Below, one piece after another: positions 12,086 through 21,023 of a stretch of 47,035 bases of DNA; positions within the stretch are counted from its first letter, which is position 1, and the number at the start of each line of letters is the position of its first letter. This DNA is from CAZPGL01 sp964586175. Lineage in GTDB: Bacteria > Actinomycetota > Acidimicrobiia > Acidimicrobiales > MedAcidi-G1. The stretch is taken from NCBI GenBank assembly GCA_964586175.1, contig CAZPGL010000015.1, positions 1 to 47,035 of the forward strand, written 5' to 3'. A program made the position numbers and the translations under genes. The notes under the pieces are model-generated. The model worked only from the letters and a program-made list of their open reading frames with translations. It did not search any database and was not told the origin of the DNA.

Positions 12086-13072
12086 GTGACCCCGACGGCC
12101 GCCTTGTGCATGTACCCCGGTCTGGACGGGCTGGTGTTCGAACCAGCGACGCTCGACCGGCTCACCGCGGCCACCCGTCTGGTCTCTCCCACCCCGTCGG
12201 CTGCGGTCGCCGACGACTGGCGGGACGTGGAGATCCTGGTCACCGGCTGGGGCTGTCCCGCCCTCGATGCCGCGGCGCTCGACCGGCTACCGGACCTGCG
12301 CCTGGTCGCCCACGCCGCCGGCACCGTCCGGGGCCTCGTCACCGACGCCCTCTGGGACCGGGGGGTCACCGTCACCTCGGCCGCCGCGGCCAATGCCGTG
12401 CCGGTGGCCGAGTTCACCTTCGCGGCCGTCGTCATGGCGGCCAAGGACCTGTTCGGCGTCCGGGACCGCCACCGCCGGGTCCGGGGGGCCTCCGGGGTGG
12501 TCGACCAGGGCCGCATGGGCACGCGGGGTCGACGGATCGGGCTCATCGGGGCGTCCACCATCGGCCGCCTGGTGATCGAGCGGCTGCGCACCCTGGACGT
12601 CGAGCTGGCGGTCACCGACCCGTACCTGGACGCCGACGATGCTCAGGCGCTCGGGGTGACCCGCATGGATCTCGACGACCTGCTCGGTTGGGCCGACATC
12701 GTGTCGGTGCACGCCCCGGCGCTGCCGTCGACCCGCCACCTGCTCGACGCCGCCGCCCTGGCCCGCATGCCCGACGGGGCATGGCTGATCAACACGGCCC
12801 GGGGAAGCCTCGTCGACACCGACGCCCTGACCGCTGAGTTGGTGTCGGGTCGGCTCCATGCCTTCATCGACACGCCCGACCCTGAACCGTTGCCGGCCGA
12901 CTCGCCGCTCTACGGCCTCGACAACGCGGTGCTCACCCCGCACATCGCCGGGTCCATGGGCTCGGAGGTGGCCCGTATGGGTGACCTGGCCGTCACCGAA
13001 GTCGAACGGTTCGTGGCCGGTCAGCCGCTCCTCCATCCGGTGACCCGGGCCGACCTGGACCGCATCGCATGA
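12086..13072 (+). CDS. D-isomer-specific 2-hydroxyacid dehydrogenase
   Basis: 328 aa NAD(P)-dependent oxidoreductase interconverting a 2-hydroxyacid and a 2-ketoacid. The nucleotide-binding fold has IGLIGASTIGRLVIE (about 151-165; the loop is GASTIG rather than GxGxxG) followed by D178, which suggests NAD preference. Catalytic residues are visible: Arg239 in NTARGSLVDTDAL, the Glu of DPEPLP (267) and His286 in LTPHIAGS. First gene of a run in which each start overlaps the preceding stop by 4 bases. A GTG six codons upstream (12068) is an alternative start. Substrate cannot be told from sequence. Confidence 0.87.
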   Translation: MTPTAALCMYPGLDGLVFEPATLDRLTAATRLVSPTPSAAVADDWRDVEILVTGWGCPALDAAALDRLPDLRLVAHAAGTVRGLVTDALWDRGVTVTSAAAANAVPVAEFTFAAVVMAAKDLFGVRDRHRRVRGASGVVDQGRMGTRGRRIGLIGASTIGRLVIERLRTLDVELAVTDPYLDADDAQALGVTRMDLDDLLGWADIVSVHAPALPSTRHLLDAAALARMPDGAWLINTARGSLVDTDALTAELVSGRLHAFIDTPDPEPLPADSPLYGLDNAVLTPHIAGSMGSEVARMGDLAVTEVERFVAGQPLLHPVTRADLDRIA

Positions 13073-13830
13073 ACGGTGCTGGATCTCCAGGCATCCGCCC
13101 CGGCCTGTGCTCGATCACCTTCCGCGAGTTGTCGGTGGCCGAGGTCGTCGAGGTGGCGTCGGCCGCCGGCCTCCACGGCGTCGAGTGGGGCGCCGACCGC
13201 CACGTGCCGCCTACTTCGACCGCCGGAGCCGACGAGGTGGCGGCCCGCTGCGCCGACGCCGGGTTGGCCTGTCCGTCGTACGGCTCGTACGTGTTCGCCG
13301 GCCGGACCCCGGAGGCCGAGGTCGTCGAGGTATGCGCCACGGCGGCGACCCTCGGAGCGTCCAACGTGCGGGTATGGGCCCCCGAGGAGGTGACGGCCGC
13401 CGACCTGGCCTCGGTGGCCGACCGGGCCGGCGACCACGGCCTCACCGTGTCGCTCGAGTACCACCCGGGCACGGCGACCGAAACGGCCGGCGGCACGTTG
13501 GCCCTGCTCAACGCCGTCGACCGCCCCAACCTGTTCACCTACTGGCAGCCCGATCCGGGTCGAGCGGTGGCCGACACCCTCGCCGACCGCGACGCGGTGG
13601 CCGACCACCTCTCGCACCTCCACGTCTTCACGTGGGGGCCGGGCGGCATCGCCGACCGGCGGCCCCTCGCCGACGGCGCCGACCGTTGGCCCACGGCCCT
13701 GGCCGGGTCCGGCTCGCCCCGCTGGTCCGGCGACCGATGGGCGTTCCTGGAGTACGTGCCCGACGACGACCCGGCATGTCTGGCCGCCGAGGCGGCCACC
13801 CTCCGTTCGTGGATCGAGGACCCGTCGTGA
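13069..13830 (+). CDS. Sugar phosphate isomerase/epimerase-like TIM barrel protein
   Basis: 253 aa xylose-isomerase-like (AP endonuclease 2 family) TIM barrel: PGLCSITFRELSVAEVVEVA at strand 1, GLHGVEWGADRHVP, SLEYHPGT with the metal-binding Glu, and HLHVFTWGP near the C-terminus. Members isomerise or epimerise sugars, or act as inosose dehydratase-like enzymes. The ATG overlaps the dehydrogenase stop (ATGA) and its own stop overlaps the DUF2264 start, so it is the second gene of the operon. Family secure, substrate unknown. Confidence 0.83.
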   Translation: MNGAGSPGIRPGLCSITFRELSVAEVVEVASAAGLHGVEWGADRHVPPTSTAGADEVAARCADAGLACPSYGSYVFAGRTPEAEVVEVCATAATLGASNVRVWAPEEVTAADLASVADRAGDHGLTVSLEYHPGTATETAGGTLALLNAVDRPNLFTYWQPDPGRAVADTLADRDAVADHLSHLHVFTWGPGGIADRRPLADGADRWPTALAGSGSPRWSGDRWAFLEYVPDDDPACLAAEAATLRSWIEDPS

Positions 13831-15719
13831 GCGGCCCTCTGCACGATCCCCGCGCCAACCCGCTGGCCCGCAACCCCCTGGCCGACCGCGGCGACCTGCA
13901 GCGGGCGGTGTGCGACCTCGTCGACCCCCTGATTCCCCACATGAGCCCCGGCGGGGCACGGGTGCGCCTGGGCAGCGGGGCTGCGGTGTTCCCGCAGCGG
14001 GTCGCCGAACTGGAGGGGTACGCCCGACCGCTGTACGGCATCGTGCCCCACGCCGTCGGCGGAGGGGAGTTCGCCCACTGGGACCGCTGGAGGGACGGCC
14101 TGGCCGCCGGCACCGACCCGGCCCATCCCGAGTACTGGGGGGCCGTCGAATCCAGCCCCGACCAGCGCATGGTCGAGATGGCAGCCATCGGTTGGGCCAT
14201 GGCCATGGTCCCGGATCACTTCTGGGACCCGCTCGACGCCGCCGTGCAGGAACGCACCCTGGCTTGGCTGGACGGCATCGACCGGTACGACCCGGTGCCC
14301 AACAACTGGCAATTCTTCCGGCTGCTCGTGCACGCCGGCCGGGAACGGGTGGGTGCGCCCGGCGACGCCGACGCGGCACGCCGGTCGGTCGAGCTCATCG
14401 ACGACTACCACCTCGGCGACGGCTGGTACCGGGACGGGGCACTCGGCAACGTCGACTGGTACGTGCCGTTCGCGTTCCACACCTACGGGCTGATGCTCCA
14501 CGCCACCGGGCTCGGCGACCGGGAGGCCGCGGGGCGCTGGGTGGACCGGGCCCGAGCCTTCGCCCCCGACTTCGGCCACTGGTTCGGACCCGACGGGGCC
14601 GGGGTGGCCTTCGGCCGCAGCCAGACCTATCGGTTCGCCCAATGCAGCCTGTGGGGTGCGCTGGCCCTGGCCGACGTCGACGCCGTGCCGTGGGGCGAGG
14701 CCAAGGGCCACAACCTGCGCCACCTGCGGTGGTGGTCGCGGCTTCCGGTGTCGGACCGCGACGGCGTGTTGAGCCTCGGCTACACCTACGACAACCGGCG
14801 GCTACTGGAGGGCTACAACTCGGCCCAATCGCCGTACTGGGCCATGAAGGCCTTCGGCGCCCTGGCCGCCCCGGCCGACCACCCGTTCTGGACGACGGCC
14901 GAGACCCCCCAGGCGCCGCTGGACGCCCCGGTGGCCCTGCCCCACGCCGGCTGGGTCAGTGACCGCGACGCCCACCACACGGTGCTGCTGTCGGGCAAGC
15001 GGACGCCGGCGTTCGCCTTCCTCGAACAGACCCGGGCCAAGTACGGGAAGCTGGCCTACTCGTCCCGGTTTGGGTTCGCCGGCGACGTCGAGTTCGGTTA
15101 CGGCGACCCGGGCACCGACTCGGCGCTGCTCGTCGACGACGGCACCGGCCGTCGCACCCGGTGGGACGTCGAGGACGCCTTCGTCGAGGACGCTCCCGAC
15201 GGGGCCATGTCGTGGTCGCGCTGGCGGCCCTACGACGACGTGGTGATCGAGACCGTGCTGGTCGGGGGCTCGCCGTGGCACCACCGCCTGCACCTGGTCC
15301 GCACCGACCGGGCCCTGACCGTCACCGACACCGGGTTCTCGGTGGCCACCGAGGCGCTGACCCTCGGCGCCGGCACCGCCGTCGACCACGGCGACGGGGC
15401 CGGCACCATCCGCACCGACGATGCCGTGTCGGCGATCGTTGGCAGCGGTGACGGTTCGGTCCGGCCCCTGCCACCAAACGCCAGCATCGTCCACCCCCAC
15501 GCGGCGTTCCCAGCACTGACCCGGCCGGTCGACCCCGGCGAGCAGGTGCTGGTGTGCAGCGTGCTCGGCTCGGCCGACCCGACCGCGGGGATCGAGCCGC
15601 CGCCGGTGCCCGAGGCGGCCCGGGCGCTGCTCGAGCGCGAACGCGACCGGGTGGCCGACGCTCCGGCGGTCGACCCGGCCGTCGAGGCCCTGGCCCGCCG
15701 CCGGAGGAATCGCCGGTGA
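13827..15719 (+). CDS. DUF2264 domain-containing protein (probable glycoside-active alpha/alpha barrel)
   Basis: 630 aa. The N-terminal ~360 residues form the DUF2264 helical region rich in aromatic residues (NNWQFFRLLVHAG, DGWYRDGALGNVDWYVPFAF, FGRSQTYRFA, LSLGYTYDNRRLLEGYNSAQ). The C-terminal ~250 residues form a beta-rich domain. There is no signal peptide, so it acts in the cytoplasm. DUF2264 proteins are found with polysaccharide or uronate utilisation genes, and I recall some being assigned beta-glucuronidase activity, which should be verified. The GTG start overlaps the previous stop (GTGA). It is the least understood member of its operon. Confidence 0.8.
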   Translation: MSGPLHDPRANPLARNPLADRGDLQRAVCDLVDPLIPHMSPGGARVRLGSGAAVFPQRVAELEGYARPLYGIVPHAVGGGEFAHWDRWRDGLAAGTDPAHPEYWGAVESSPDQRMVEMAAIGWAMAMVPDHFWDPLDAAVQERTLAWLDGIDRYDPVPNNWQFFRLLVHAGRERVGAPGDADAARRSVELIDDYHLGDGWYRDGALGNVDWYVPFAFHTYGLMLHATGLGDREAAGRWVDRARAFAPDFGHWFGPDGAGVAFGRSQTYRFAQCSLWGALALADVDAVPWGEAKGHNLRHLRWWSRLPVSDRDGVLSLGYTYDNRRLLEGYNSAQSPYWAMKAFGALAAPADHPFWTTAETPQAPLDAPVALPHAGWVSDRDAHHTVLLSGKRTPAFAFLEQTRAKYGKLAYSSRFGFAGDVEFGYGDPGTDSALLVDDGTGRRTRWDVEDAFVEDAPDGAMSWSRWRPYDDVVIETVLVGGSPWHHRLHLVRTDRALTVTDTGFSVATEALTLGAGTAVDHGDGAGTIRTDDAVSAIVGSGDGSVRPLPPNASIVHPHAAFPALTRPVDPGEQVLVCSVLGSADPTAGIEPPPVPEAARALLERERDRVADAPAVDPAVEALARRRRNRR

Positions 15720-16651
15720 CCGCTCCGCCGCTTCGCCCTGGCCGGACGATCACCGGCATGTCGGCCATTCTGCTGCCGTTCACCGACGACGGTGAGATCG
15801 ACTGGGCCGGCTTCGTCGCCCACGTGGAACGCTCGGCGGCCGCCGGGCTGACCCCGGCGGTCAACATGGACACCGGCTACGTGCAGCTGCTCGACCCGGC
15901 GACCCGGGCCGAGGTGCTGGCCGTCACCGCCGGCTGCTGCGACGACTTCGTGGCCGGGGCGTTCGTTGCCGATTCGCCCGGTGACCCGTTCGACGCCGCT
16001 GGCTACCTGGCCGAGATCGACGCGGTGGCCGGCCACGGCGGCACCCCGGTGATCTTCCCGTCGCACGGGCTCAACGCCGGGCACGGCGACGACTGGCTGG
16101 CCGCCCACCACCGCATCGCCGACGGCTGCGACCGCTTCATCGGCTTCGAACTGGGTGCCATGTTCGTGCCGTACGGGCGGATCTTCGACCTCGACACGTA
16201 CCGGGGCCTACTGGAGATCGACGCCTGCATCGGGGCCAAGCACTCGTCGCTGGACCGCGGGCTGGAGTGGCAGCGCCTGACCGTGCGTGACGAGGTGCGG
16301 CCCGGCTTCCACGTGTTCACCGGCAACGATCTGGGCATCGACATGGTGATGTACGGCTCCGACTACCTGCTCGGCCTGTCGACCATGGCCCCCGACGCCT
16401 TCGCCGAGCGGGATCGACGGTGGGCGGCCGGGGAGGCGTCGTTCCGCGAGCTGAACGACCTGCTGCAGTACCTGGGGTTCTTCACGTTCCGCCCGCCAGT
16501 GCCCGGGTACCGCCACAACGCGGCCCAGGTGCTTCGCCTGCGGGGCTGGATCGACGCCGATGCCACGCCACCCGGTGCCCCCCGCCGACCCGATTCGGAC
16601 GAGGCGGTGCTGGCCGACATCGTGGAACGGATCGAGGACATGCTCGGATGA
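15716..16651 (+). CDS. Dihydrodipicolinate synthase/N-acetylneuraminate lyase-family aldolase
   Basis: 311 aa class I aldolase fold. The Schiff-base lysine is best placed at Lys175 in DACIGAKHSSLD, after the eight-stranded pattern starting GMSAILLPFTDDGEIDW. Later blocks are HVFTGNDLGIDMVMYGSDYL and the C-terminal GYRHNAAQVLRLRGWI. Such proteins cleave or dehydrate keto-deoxy sugar acids, which fits the hydroxyacid dehydrogenase, isomerase and DUF2264 partners. GGAGG lies about 7 nt before the GTG start, which overlaps the DUF2264 stop. The usual GTTGE motif is replaced by NMDTGYVQ, so the substrate is not standard dipicolinate chemistry. Confidence 0.83.
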   Translation: MTAPPLRPGRTITGMSAILLPFTDDGEIDWAGFVAHVERSAAAGLTPAVNMDTGYVQLLDPATRAEVLAVTAGCCDDFVAGAFVADSPGDPFDAAGYLAEIDAVAGHGGTPVIFPSHGLNAGHGDDWLAAHHRIADGCDRFIGFELGAMFVPYGRIFDLDTYRGLLEIDACIGAKHSSLDRGLEWQRLTVRDEVRPGFHVFTGNDLGIDMVMYGSDYLLGLSTMAPDAFAERDRRWAAGEASFRELNDLLQYLGFFTFRPPVPGYRHNAAQVLRLRGWIDADATPPGAPRRPDSDEAVLADIVERIEDMLG

Positions 16652-18099
16652 GCGACATCGTGCAGGTCCGCAAGCTGGGCGACCACGCGGCGTTGACCGA
16701 CCGGCTGGCGGCGCTGGGCATCGACCTGCCCGTCGACGCCGACGTGGACCCGGCCGGGCCGCTGGCCTCGGGCTTCACCGTGCACGATGGCTTCGCCGGC
16801 GATCTGGCCGTCGGCAACCGATTCGCCGTGCTACCGATGGAGGGTTGGGACGGTACGGCCGACGGCCGTCCCACGGACCTGGTGCGGCGAAGGTGGCGGC
16901 GGTTCGGCGACAGCGGCGCCAAGCTGGTGTGGGGCGGCGAGGCGGTGGCTGTCGGCCCGGACGGGCGGGCCAACCCGAACCAGCTGTGCATCGGTCCCAC
17001 GTCGGCCGACGACCTGGCCGGGCTACGGAACGAGGTGGTCGACGCCCACGTGACCCGGTTCGGCACCAGCGACGATCTGGTCATCGGCCTGCAGCTCACC
17101 CACTCGGGCCGCTGGGCCCGGCCCGACGGGTCGCCGGCGCCCCGCACGGCCTACGTCCATCCGGTGCTCGACGGCCGGGTCGGGGCGGGCGATGACGAGG
17201 TCCTCGCCGACGACGAACTCGACGCCCTGTCGGAGCGCTTCGTCGACGCGGCCGTCCTGGCCGCCGGAGCCGGGTTCGACTTCGTGGACGTCAAGGCCTG
17301 TCACGGTTACCTGCTGCACGAGTTGTTGTCGGGGGTGGACCGCCCCGGCCCGTACGGCGGCGACCTGGACGGCCGGGCCCGGTTCCTGTGCCGCACCATC
17401 GCCGCCATCCGCGACCGGGTGCCCGGGCTGGCGGTTGGGGTGCGGCTGTCGATCTTCGATCTGGCCCCGCACGTCCCGGGGTCCGACGGGGCCGGGGTGC
17501 CCGAGGCGGGTCGCCATCACGCCTTCGGCGGCGACGGCTCGGGCGTCGGCGTCGACCTGTCCGAGCCCGACCGACTGCTGGGGCTGCTGGCCGACCTCGG
17601 GGTCGGGATGGTGTGCGTGACCGCCGGCAGCCCGTACTACTGCCCGCACGCCCAGCGACCGGCGTTCTTCCCGCCGTCGGACGGCTACCTGCCGCCCCAC
17701 GATCCGCTGATCGACGTGGCCCGGATGCTGGCCGCGACGGCGGAGATGAAGCGCCGCCATCCGGCGATGGCCTTCGTCGGATCGGGATACTCATACCTGC
17801 AGGAGTGGATGCCCCAGGCCGGGCAGGCCGCGGTGGCCGCCGGACATGTCGACGCCGTGGGGATCGGCCGCATGGTGCTCAGCTACCACGACCTCCCGGC
17901 CGACGTGCTGGGCGGTCGCTGGCCCGACCGGCGGCGCATCTGTCGCACGTTCAGCGACTGCACGACGGCGCCCCGCAACGGCCTGGTCTCGGGGTGCTTC
18001 CCCCTCGACCCCCACTACAAGGCGATGCCGGCCCGAGTGGAGTTGACGGCGGCCAAGCGGGCCGCCGAGGCGTCGAGAGGCGCCCGCCGCCGCTCGTGA
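16648..18099 (+). CDS. Old-yellow-enzyme-family NADH:flavin oxidoreductase
   Basis: 483 aa FMN-dependent ene-reductase-like protein. Family landmarks are FAVLPMEGWDG (FMN strand), LQLTHSGRWARPDG, VDVKACHGYLLHELLSGVDR with the active-site His pair, GVRLSIFD, and FVGSGYSYLQEWMPQ with VDAVGIGRMVLSY at the phosphate site. The C-terminal Cys pattern (CRTFSDC ... GC) recalls the cluster region of 2,4-dienoyl-CoA reductases, but the second FAD/NAD domain is absent. The start is the ATGA overlap with the aldolase. It is the last gene of the operon, followed by a strong hairpin. It probably reduces or dehydrogenates an unsaturated sugar-acid intermediate (inference). Confidence 0.84.
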   Translation: MSDIVQVRKLGDHAALTDRLAALGIDLPVDADVDPAGPLASGFTVHDGFAGDLAVGNRFAVLPMEGWDGTADGRPTDLVRRRWRRFGDSGAKLVWGGEAVAVGPDGRANPNQLCIGPTSADDLAGLRNEVVDAHVTRFGTSDDLVIGLQLTHSGRWARPDGSPAPRTAYVHPVLDGRVGAGDDEVLADDELDALSERFVDAAVLAAGAGFDFVDVKACHGYLLHELLSGVDRPGPYGGDLDGRARFLCRTIAAIRDRVPGLAVGVRLSIFDLAPHVPGSDGAGVPEAGRHHAFGGDGSGVGVDLSEPDRLLGLLADLGVGMVCVTAGSPYYCPHAQRPAFFPPSDGYLPPHDPLIDVARMLAATAEMKRRHPAMAFVGSGYSYLQEWMPQAGQAAVAAGHVDAVGIGRMVLSYHDLPADVLGGRWPDRRRICRTFSDCTTAPRNGLVSGCFPLDPHYKAMPARVELTAAKRAAEASRGARRRS

Positions 18100-18123
18100 A
18101 CGGGGCCGCCGCGTTCATGAAAG

Positions 18124-18178
18124 GGACGGGCCTGGGTCACGAACTCTGCCGCAGGCCGTGACCAGGACGCCCGTCCCC
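18124..18178. terminator. Bidirectional hairpin between converging operons
   Basis: GGGACGGG (18124-18131) pairs with CCCGTCCC (18171-18178), and inside it GGGTCACG pairs with CGTGACC. It makes a long interrupted stem between the OYE stop and the converging acyl-CoA dehydrogenase gene. There is no U tract, as is common in high-GC actinobacteria. Confidence 0.6.
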
Positions 18179-18195
18179 ACGGTCCCGGGTCGGGG

Positions 18196-19305
18196 TCAGC
18201 GGGGTTCCCTGGGGAGGCCGAGCACCCGCTCGCCGAGGATGTTGCGCATCACGTTCGACGTGCCGCCCATGATCGTGTACCCAGGGCCGTACACCAGGCC
18301 CTTGACGTCGTCATCCCACAGGGTGGCCGCCGGGCCGAGTGTCCGGAAGCAGAACTCGGCGACCCGCTGTTCGTGTTCGGTGCAGTAGGCCTTGGTCGCC
18401 GCCGAGAACCCGGCCGGGGCCTGTTGCAGCACCTCTCGGTAGACGAGCAGCCGGCCCAGCCGGTAGCCGGTCTCGAGCCGGGCCACCTCCTGGCGCACCA
18501 GCGGATCGTCGATGTCGGCATGCTCCATGGCGACGTCGAACAGCACCCGGTTCGACACCAGCCGGTCGATACCGCCCCGCTCGTGCTCGAGCTGGCGCAT
18601 CGTCTGGCGGAACGCATCGCCCTCCACGCCGATCAGGTTCTCGATCGGCACCTCGACGTCGGTGAAGTACACCTCGCAGAAATGGCGGTTGGTGGTCATG
18701 TCGGTGATGGGCCGCACCTCGATGCCCGGCAGGTCCATGGGCACCACGATCTCAGAGATGCCCCGGTGGGGCGGCCCCTCGCTCGTGGTGCGACAGATCA
18801 GGTACACGAAGTCAGCCACCGCGGCGAAGCTGGTCCAGATCTTCTGTCCGTTGACGACCCACCGGTCGCCCTCACGGCGGGCGAACGTCTTGAGCGACGC
18901 CAGGTCCGAGCCGGCGTCGGGCTCGCTCATGCCGATGCACCAGGTGGTTTCGCCGGCCAGCATCCCCGGCAGGTATTCGACCTGCTGTTCGGCGGTGCCG
19001 TGGGCGATGATGCTTGGACCCATCTGGCGGTCGGCGAACCACATGGCGGCGATCGGCGCGCCAACCGAGATCATCTCCTCGGCGACGACGACCCGTTCGA
19101 TGGCCGGCCGGGCCCGCCCGCCGTGTTCGGTGGGCCAGCCCATGCCGATCCAACCCTCGGTCGCCATGACCTTGGCGAACTCCTCGGAGTAGCCGTTGAT
19201 CCAGCTGTCGGTGCTGCGCCCGAAACGGGCCACGCCGTCGGCGGCCACTTCGCGGGCCCGGGTCCGCAACTCCTCCAGGTCGTCGCTCAGCGAGAAGTCC
19301 AACAC
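18196..19305 (-). CDS. Acyl-CoA dehydrogenase family protein
   Basis: 369 aa FAD-dependent dehydrogenase, three-domain ACAD fold. Visible blocks: GMGWPTEHGGRARP, WCIGMSEPDAGSDLASLKT (FAD/substrate loop), WVVNGQKIWTSFA, NRHFCEVYFTDVEVP, and the C-terminal IMGGTSNVMRNILGERVLGLP. It resembles the FadE17/FadE26-like actinobacterial subgroup. The GTG start has AGGA 6 nt upstream. It is divergent from the carbonic anhydrase and converges on the OYE operon. The usual catalytic Glu is not obvious and the acyl substrate cannot be named. Confidence 0.85.
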   Translation of the reverse strand: MLDFSLSDDLEELRTRAREVAADGVARFGRSTDSWINGYSEEFAKVMATEGWIGMGWPTEHGGRARPAIERVVVAEEMISVGAPIAAMWFADRQMGPSIIAHGTAEQQVEYLPGMLAGETTWCIGMSEPDAGSDLASLKTFARREGDRWVVNGQKIWTSFAAVADFVYLICRTTSEGPPHRGISEIVVPMDLPGIEVRPITDMTTNRHFCEVYFTDVEVPIENLIGVEGDAFRQTMRQLEHERGGIDRLVSNRVLFDVAMEHADIDDPLVRQEVARLETGYRLGRLLVYREVLQQAPAGFSAATKAYCTEHEQRVAEFCFRTLGPAATLWDDDVKGLVYGPGYTIMGGTSNVMRNILGERVLGLPREPR

Positions 19306-19408
19306 GGTGGTCCTGTCTACACGGCCCGGGCCGCCGCCGACCGGGCCCGCCGGGATTCAACCGATTCTGTTGGCACGGCGCCCGGGAGCGGCTAGGAACG
19401 ACACCACC

Positions 19409-19885
19409 ATGTCCGAGATCGACAGGCTCCTGGCCGCCAACGACGCGTCCGTAGACGGCCATCCCGGCCCACCCGACGCCCGTCCCCGGCGGCGGCTGGC
19501 CATCGTGACCTGCATGGACGCTCGGATCGACGTGTTCGCCGCCCTTGGCCTGCAGCTGGGTGACGCCCACGTGATCCGCAACGCCGGTGGACGGGTCACC
19601 GACGACGTGCTGCGCAGCCTGGCCCTGTCGTCCCACGTCCTCGGGGTCGACACCGTGGTCGTGATGCAGCACACCAGTTGCGGTCTGGCCGGGGTCACCA
19701 ACCGGGAACTCGAGAAGGCCACCGGCGCCGGCATCGAGTTCTTCCCCATCGACGACCATCTGACGACCCTGCGGGACGACCTGCAGATCATCCGGGACAC
19801 CCCGTACCTGTCGGTCCTCTCCGAGGTCGCCGGGTTCGTCCACGACATCGCCACGGGCCGGATCACCGAGGTCATCCGCACCTGA
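19409..19885 (+). CDS. Beta-class carbonic anhydrase
   Basis: 158 aa, the short actinobacterial beta-CA form (similar in size to mycobacterial Rv1284). Zinc ligands are Cys35 (CMDARID), His88 and Cys91 (MQHTSCG), with the Asp37/Arg39 dyad present. It catalyses reversible CO2 hydration. It stands alone, divergent from the acyl-CoA dehydrogenase and converging on the Rieske gene 10 bases away. The start ATG is fixed by alignment; the Shine-Dalgarno site is weak. Confidence 0.9.
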   Translation: MSEIDRLLAANDASVDGHPGPPDARPRRRLAIVTCMDARIDVFAALGLQLGDAHVIRNAGGRVTDDVLRSLALSSHVLGVDTVVVMQHTSCGLAGVTNRELEKATGAGIEFFPIDDHLTTLRDDLQIIRDTPYLSVLSEVAGFVHDIATGRITEVIRT

Positions 19886-19895
19886 GCGCCGGCGT

Positions 19896-21023
19896 TCAGC
19901 CGGTCCGGGCCGCCACCCAGACCGAGAACCGTTCGGCGGGGCCGTCGTGGACTGGGGTGAAGACCCCTCCGGCGAAGCCCGGTGAGCGCCGGCCCCGCTG
20001 GAGCCCGTTCACGATGCCGACGTCCTCGTCGAACACCTCGCACCACACCTCGAGACGCTGGCGCCTCGCCGGCTCGTAGTCCGGGTCGGCGGCGACGGCC
20101 GCCGGATACCGGATCTGGAAGTGGTCGAGGGTGCGGTCGGGGGCGACCGGTTCGATCACCCGGGTCCACAGGTGGTCGCCATGCCAGCCGAAGAACACGT
20201 TGGGGAACAGGGTCGGGTACTCGGCGTACCGCTCTGGCCAGCCGTCGAACACCGGCAGGGGCCGTTCGGTGACCGTGGAGGGGTCGTAGTCCAGGGTGGA
20301 CTGGCCGACGAACAGGTCGCCGCCGTCGACGGCCACGTGGTCCTCCAGCCGGGACACCGAGTTGAGCCCCGGATGCACCCACGGCAGGTGGTAGGCGTCG
20401 ACGTTGTTCTCCACGACCAGCTTCCAGTTGGCGGCGAACTCGAGGGACACCGAACCGTGGTCGACGGGGGCAACGAGGGCGTCGAGCACGTCGGCCGGGG
20501 CGAGCACGTCGACCCGGGCGTGCAGGGGGGCGATGTGCTCGTCGAATGGCGGGGCGTCGCCGGTCAGGTTGACGAACACGAGGTCCATCCACTCGGAGCT
20601 GCGCACCGGACGCAGGCCCAGGTCGGACCGGTCGACGGCCGGGTCGTGGTGGGTCCGCCAGCCTCCGACGTGCGGGGTGGCGACCAGCGTGCCGTCGAGC
20701 CCGTAGGACCAGCCGTGGTAGGGGCAGGTCACGCTGCCGGCGGCGCGGCACGCCTCGCCGACCAGCTGGTTGCCCCGGTGGCTGCACACGTTGTGGAACA
20801 CCCGGACCTCACCGTCGGCGCCCCGCACCATCACGAGGGGCACGCCCAGGAGCTGAACGGGTCGGACATCGCCAGGTTCGGGCACCGTGCAGGCGTTGCC
20901 GATGGCCGCCCATGTCGGGGCGAACACGGTGTCGAGCTCGCGGGCGAACCACTCGGCCGATGTGTAGGCCTCGTTGGGTAGCCCGCCCGGGAGACCGGCC
21001 CGGCCCACTCCGGCCGCGCTCAT
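19896..21023 (-). CDS. Rieske ring-hydroxylating oxygenase alpha subunit (GbcA/CntA-like)
   Basis: 375 aa. The Rieske [2Fe-2S] site is Cys80-x-His82 and Cys100-x2-His103 (VCSHRGN, TCPYHGWSYG). The mononuclear iron site is in ENNVDAYHLPWVHPGL (Asp209, His212, His217). The size and the WKLVVENN segment match the group that holds glycine betaine and carnitine monooxygenases, but aromatic substrates cannot be excluded. It is the last gene of a three-oxygenase operon: its ATG overlaps the HD-gene stop (ATGA). No reductase partner is in the window, so a ferredoxin reductase must be supplied from elsewhere. Confidence 0.86.
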   Translation of the reverse strand: MSAAGVGRAGLPGGLPNEAYTSAEWFARELDTVFAPTWAAIGNACTVPEPGDVRPVQLLGVPLVMVRGADGEVRVFHNVCSHRGNQLVGEACRAAGSVTCPYHGWSYGLDGTLVATPHVGGWRTHHDPAVDRSDLGLRPVRSSEWMDLVFVNLTGDAPPFDEHIAPLHARVDVLAPADVLDALVAPVDHGSVSLEFAANWKLVVENNVDAYHLPWVHPGLNSVSRLEDHVAVDGGDLFVGQSTLDYDPSTVTERPLPVFDGWPERYAEYPTLFPNVFFGWHGDHLWTRVIEPVAPDRTLDHFQIRYPAAVAADPDYEPARRQRLEVWCEVFDEDVGIVNGLQRGRRSPGFAGGVFTPVHDGPAERFSVWVAARTG

